Source: Candidatus Equimonas enterica
Lineage (GTDB): Bacteria > Bacteroidota > Bacteroidia > Bacteroidales > Bacteroidaceae
Direction: 5' to 3'
DNA: 8,764 nucleotides
NCBI GenBank assembly: GCA_018066225.1
Contig: JAGHRU010000076.1
Location: forward strand, 1 to 8,764
Under the pieces are notes generated by a model that was not told the origin of the DNA, made no database searches, and saw nothing but the letters and a program-made list of their open reading frames with translations. Of the stretch, positions 7,083 through 8,764 are shown one piece after another (positions within the stretch are counted from its first letter, which is position 1; the number at the start of each line of letters is the position of its first letter). The position numbers were made by a program, and so were the translations under genes.

Positions 7083-8360
7083 TTATGCTATTGCCTCCTT
7101 GATGCACTCGCAGATGTAGCGCACATCATCGTCGGTGACATACGGGCCAGCAGGCAAGCAGAAGCCAACCTTGAAGAGGTCTTCTTCCACGCCATTGGTA
7201 TAAACGGCAGCATCGGCATATACCGGCTGCTTGTGCATCGGTTTCCACAACGGACGACACTCCACCTTCTTGCCGAGCATAAACACACGCAGTGCTTCCA
7301 CGTTGTCGTTGGGCTGACAGTCGGTCGTAGCCTCATCCGCAGCATGGATGACACCTGCGGCTCCTCCGACGGCCGTCTTGATGACCTCCTTATAGGCACT
7401 CTCCTGCCCCTTCACATGGACATCGGGGGCAATGGTGGCTGCACAAAGCCAGAAGTTGGCATCATAACGCTCATCGGCTGGCTGCTGGTGCATCTTCACG
7501 CCGGGGACATCGGCCAGCAGTTTCTCATACATCGCCTGCACATGCTTGTGGTGGGCAATATGCTCATCGAGTACCGTCATCTGGCCACGCCCGATACCAG
7601 CACACACATTGCTCATGCGGTAGTTGTAGCCGATGGCCGTATGCTGATAGTAGGGATAGGCATCACGCGCTTGCGTGGCGTACCACATCACTTCGTTGGC
7701 CTCTTCACGAGAGCGGCATATCAGCGCACCACCACCCGAAGTGGTTATCATCTTATTACCATTGAACGACAGCACGCCATATTTGCCAAACGTGCCCAGC
7801 ACCTGCCCACAGAAACGCGAGCCCATGCCTTCGGCAGCATCCTCGATGACGGGGATGCCATATTTGTCGGCTATCGCCATGATGCGCTCGCAGTCGTAAG
7901 GCATACCATAGAGCGCGACTGGGACTATCGCCTTGGGATATCTGCCCGTCTTGGCTTTACGGTCGAGTATCGCCTTTTCGAGCAACACGGGATCCATATT
8001 CCACGTCGTCGGCTCCGAGCCCACGAACACAGGTTTCGCCCCGAGATAGGTAATAGGATGCGAAGAGGCGCAAAAGGTGAAACTCTGCACGAGGACTTCG
8101 TCGCCAGCCTGCACGCCGCAGCCTATAAGGGCGAGATGCACAGCAGCCGTACCTGCACTCAGACAGACCACACTGCGGTCGAGCGTGCTGCCGTCGCTCT
8201 TGTTATTGGCAAAGGCAGCCAAGTCTTGCTCGAAAGCATTGACATTAGGCCCCATCGGCACCACCCAGTTGGTGTCAAAAGCCTCCTTTACATACTTCTG
8301 TTCAAACCCAGCCTCGCTCATGTGAGCAAGGCAGAGGTAAATTGTTTTACGTTCAGACAT
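7083..8360 (-). CDS. DegT/DnrJ/EryC1/StrS-family PLP sugar aminotransferase
   Basis: A pyridoxal-phosphate enzyme that transfers an amino group (usually from glutamate) to a keto group on a nucleotide-linked sugar, in the cytoplasm. The 425-residue protein is complete. Family marks in order: the substrate-entry segment NWVVPMGPNVNAFEQ; the cofactor phosphate-binding SAGTAAVHLAL; VQSFTFCASSHPITYLGAKPVFV; D174 in PVIEDAAEGMG, which pairs with the PLP nitrogen; and the Schiff-base lysine K203 in SFNGNKMITTSGGGA. The last motif resembles PglE/EpsN-type enzymes that make UDP-4-amino-4,6-dideoxy-GlcNAc, but the exact substrate cannot be fixed from sequence alone. It lies 50 bases after a sugar transferase remnant and 12 bases before the 405-residue gene, with no TAnnTTTG box in the 50-base gap, so it is probably part of one glycan transcript. 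Start ATG at 8360; no clear Shine-Dalgarno sequence, as is usual in Bacteroidota. Confidence 0.93.
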   Translation of the reverse strand: MSERKTIYLCLAHMSEAGFEQKYVKEAFDTNWVVPMGPNVNAFEQDLAAFANNKSDGSTLDRSVVCLSAGTAAVHLALIGCGVQAGDEVLVQSFTFCASSHPITYLGAKPVFVGSEPTTWNMDPVLLEKAILDRKAKTGRYPKAIVPVALYGMPYDCERIMAIADKYGIPVIEDAAEGMGSRFCGQVLGTFGKYGVLSFNGNKMITTSGGGALICRSREEANEVMWYATQARDAYPYYQHTAIGYNYRMSNVCAGIGRGQMTVLDEHIAHHKHVQAMYEKLLADVPGVKMHQQPADERYDANFWLCAATIAPDVHVKGQESAYKEVIKTAVGGAAGVIHAADEATTDCQPNDNVEALRVFMLGKKVECRPLWKPMHKQPVYADAAVYTNGVEEDLFKVGFCLPAGPYVTDDDVRYICECIKEAIA

Positions 8361-8410
8361 TATGGTTGTTATTTGATTATATTCTATTATGTTTTATACA
8401 AGAGGAAAAA

Positions 8411-8764
8411 CTACACTTCTTCTCCTGCAAATTTTATTTTGAAGCCCCCAATGGTAGCAAAGATAATTTCAATGTCTTTGATGAAACTGTAATGGCGATA
8501 GTAATAGCAATTTAGGCGTACCTTGTCTGGATAAATCACATTGTCGTTGTACTCTGTCGCAATCTCCTGCATCGGTCGAGTGTCTCCCTCTGCTTGCATC
8601 TTGGCAACATACGCGCTTATCATTTCATCTTCAAGACGATATTTTAGCGTAGCCGGTCCAGTAATACAAGGACGCAACTATAACACAACTCTATCCGCGC
8701 CCTCCAACTAGTCAGCATACCCAGAGACATCACGACGTGGACCAACAAACGACATATTGCCGAT
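8411..8764 (-). pseudogene. Bacterial sugar transferase, C-terminal part, with two in-frame stops
   Basis: The reading frame entering from the right edge matches the C-terminal part of the bacterial sugar transferase (phosphoglycosyltransferase) family, membrane enzymes that load a sugar phosphate onto undecaprenyl phosphate. Recognisable parts are IGNMSFVGPR-RDVSGYAD, LEGADRVVL, LRPCITGPATLKY, YNDNVIYPDKVRLN and YYYRHYSFIKDIEIIF, ending FKIKFAGEEV. Two TAG codons interrupt the frame, at 8708-8710 (where family members usually have Lys) and 8678-8680 (usually Ser). Two further changes hit conserved positions: Arg for the Pro of GPRP (8732-8734) and Cys for the Gly of RPGITG (8666-8668). The 3' part from 8677 to 8411 is clean. 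Either the gene is decaying or the sequence is unreliable near this edge. The N-terminal part lies outside the window. Confidence 0.75.

Noticed and set aside
6945..8492. 515-codon open frame on the plus strand opposite the aminotransferase
   Set aside because: It is antisense to a well-supported gene, its translation is rich in His and Arg with no recognisable motif, and its length follows from the codon use of the minus-strand gene.
1..8764. CRISPR array or Cas12a-type repeat within the window
   Set aside because: No regularly spaced repeats and no AATTTCTAC...GTAGAT-type hairpin were found on either strand; the array is expected past cas1, outside the window.
8411..8764. TAG codons read as an amino acid (recoding)
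   Set aside because: The same gene and the 405-residue gene both end in TAG at their expected C-termini, and the two internal TAGs replace different residues (Lys and Ser).

Overview
The window looks like chromosomal DNA from a Bacteroidales bacterium, most likely of the Prevotella/Porphyromonas group. Three things suggest this: the Cas12a sequence type, a periplasmic PepSY-like (DUF2874-type) protein typical of Bacteroidota, and two perfect matches to the Bacteroidota -7 promoter box (TAnnTTTG). No database search was possible, so the genus is an inference. Every gene lies on the minus strand, so the biological order runs from the right edge to the left edge.

Right part (8764 to 5853): a surface-glycan segment. 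It starts with the C-terminal part of a bacterial sugar transferase (phosphoglycosyltransferase), which carries two in-frame TAG codons near the window edge. A complete DegT/DnrJ/EryC1/StrS-family sugar aminotransferase follows, then a 405-residue protein I do not recognise, 12 bases downstream of the aminotransferase. The first two fit a module that makes an amino-sugar nucleotide and loads a sugar phosphate onto undecaprenyl phosphate. The 405-residue gene contains a perfect hairpin followed by a T-run that looks like an intrinsic terminator inside the coding region.

Middle (5800 to 5263): a small exported PepSY-like protein with its own promoter and, just past its stop, an 18-bp perfect GC-rich inverted repeat that probably ends this transcript.

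Left part (5140 to 1): a type V-A CRISPR-Cas operon in the order cas12a - cas4 - cas1, with the genes overlapping by 1 and 14 bases. Cas12a is full length (1247 aa), with its RuvC, Nuc and pre-crRNA-processing residues present. Cas4 has its RecB-nuclease motifs and four cysteines. Cas1 has its metal ligands but runs off the left edge. In this subtype cas2 and the CRISPR array normally follow cas1, so they would lie outside the window; no repeat array is visible here. The leader of cas12a holds a promoter box and two 6-2-6 dyads whose centres are exactly 30 bp apart. The cas genes are visibly AT-richer than the glycan-side genes, which fits separate acquisition.

No clearly new defence system is visible. 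The points most worth checking are the dyad pair in the cas12a leader, the intragenic terminator-like hairpin, the broken sugar transferase and the unrecognised 405-residue protein.
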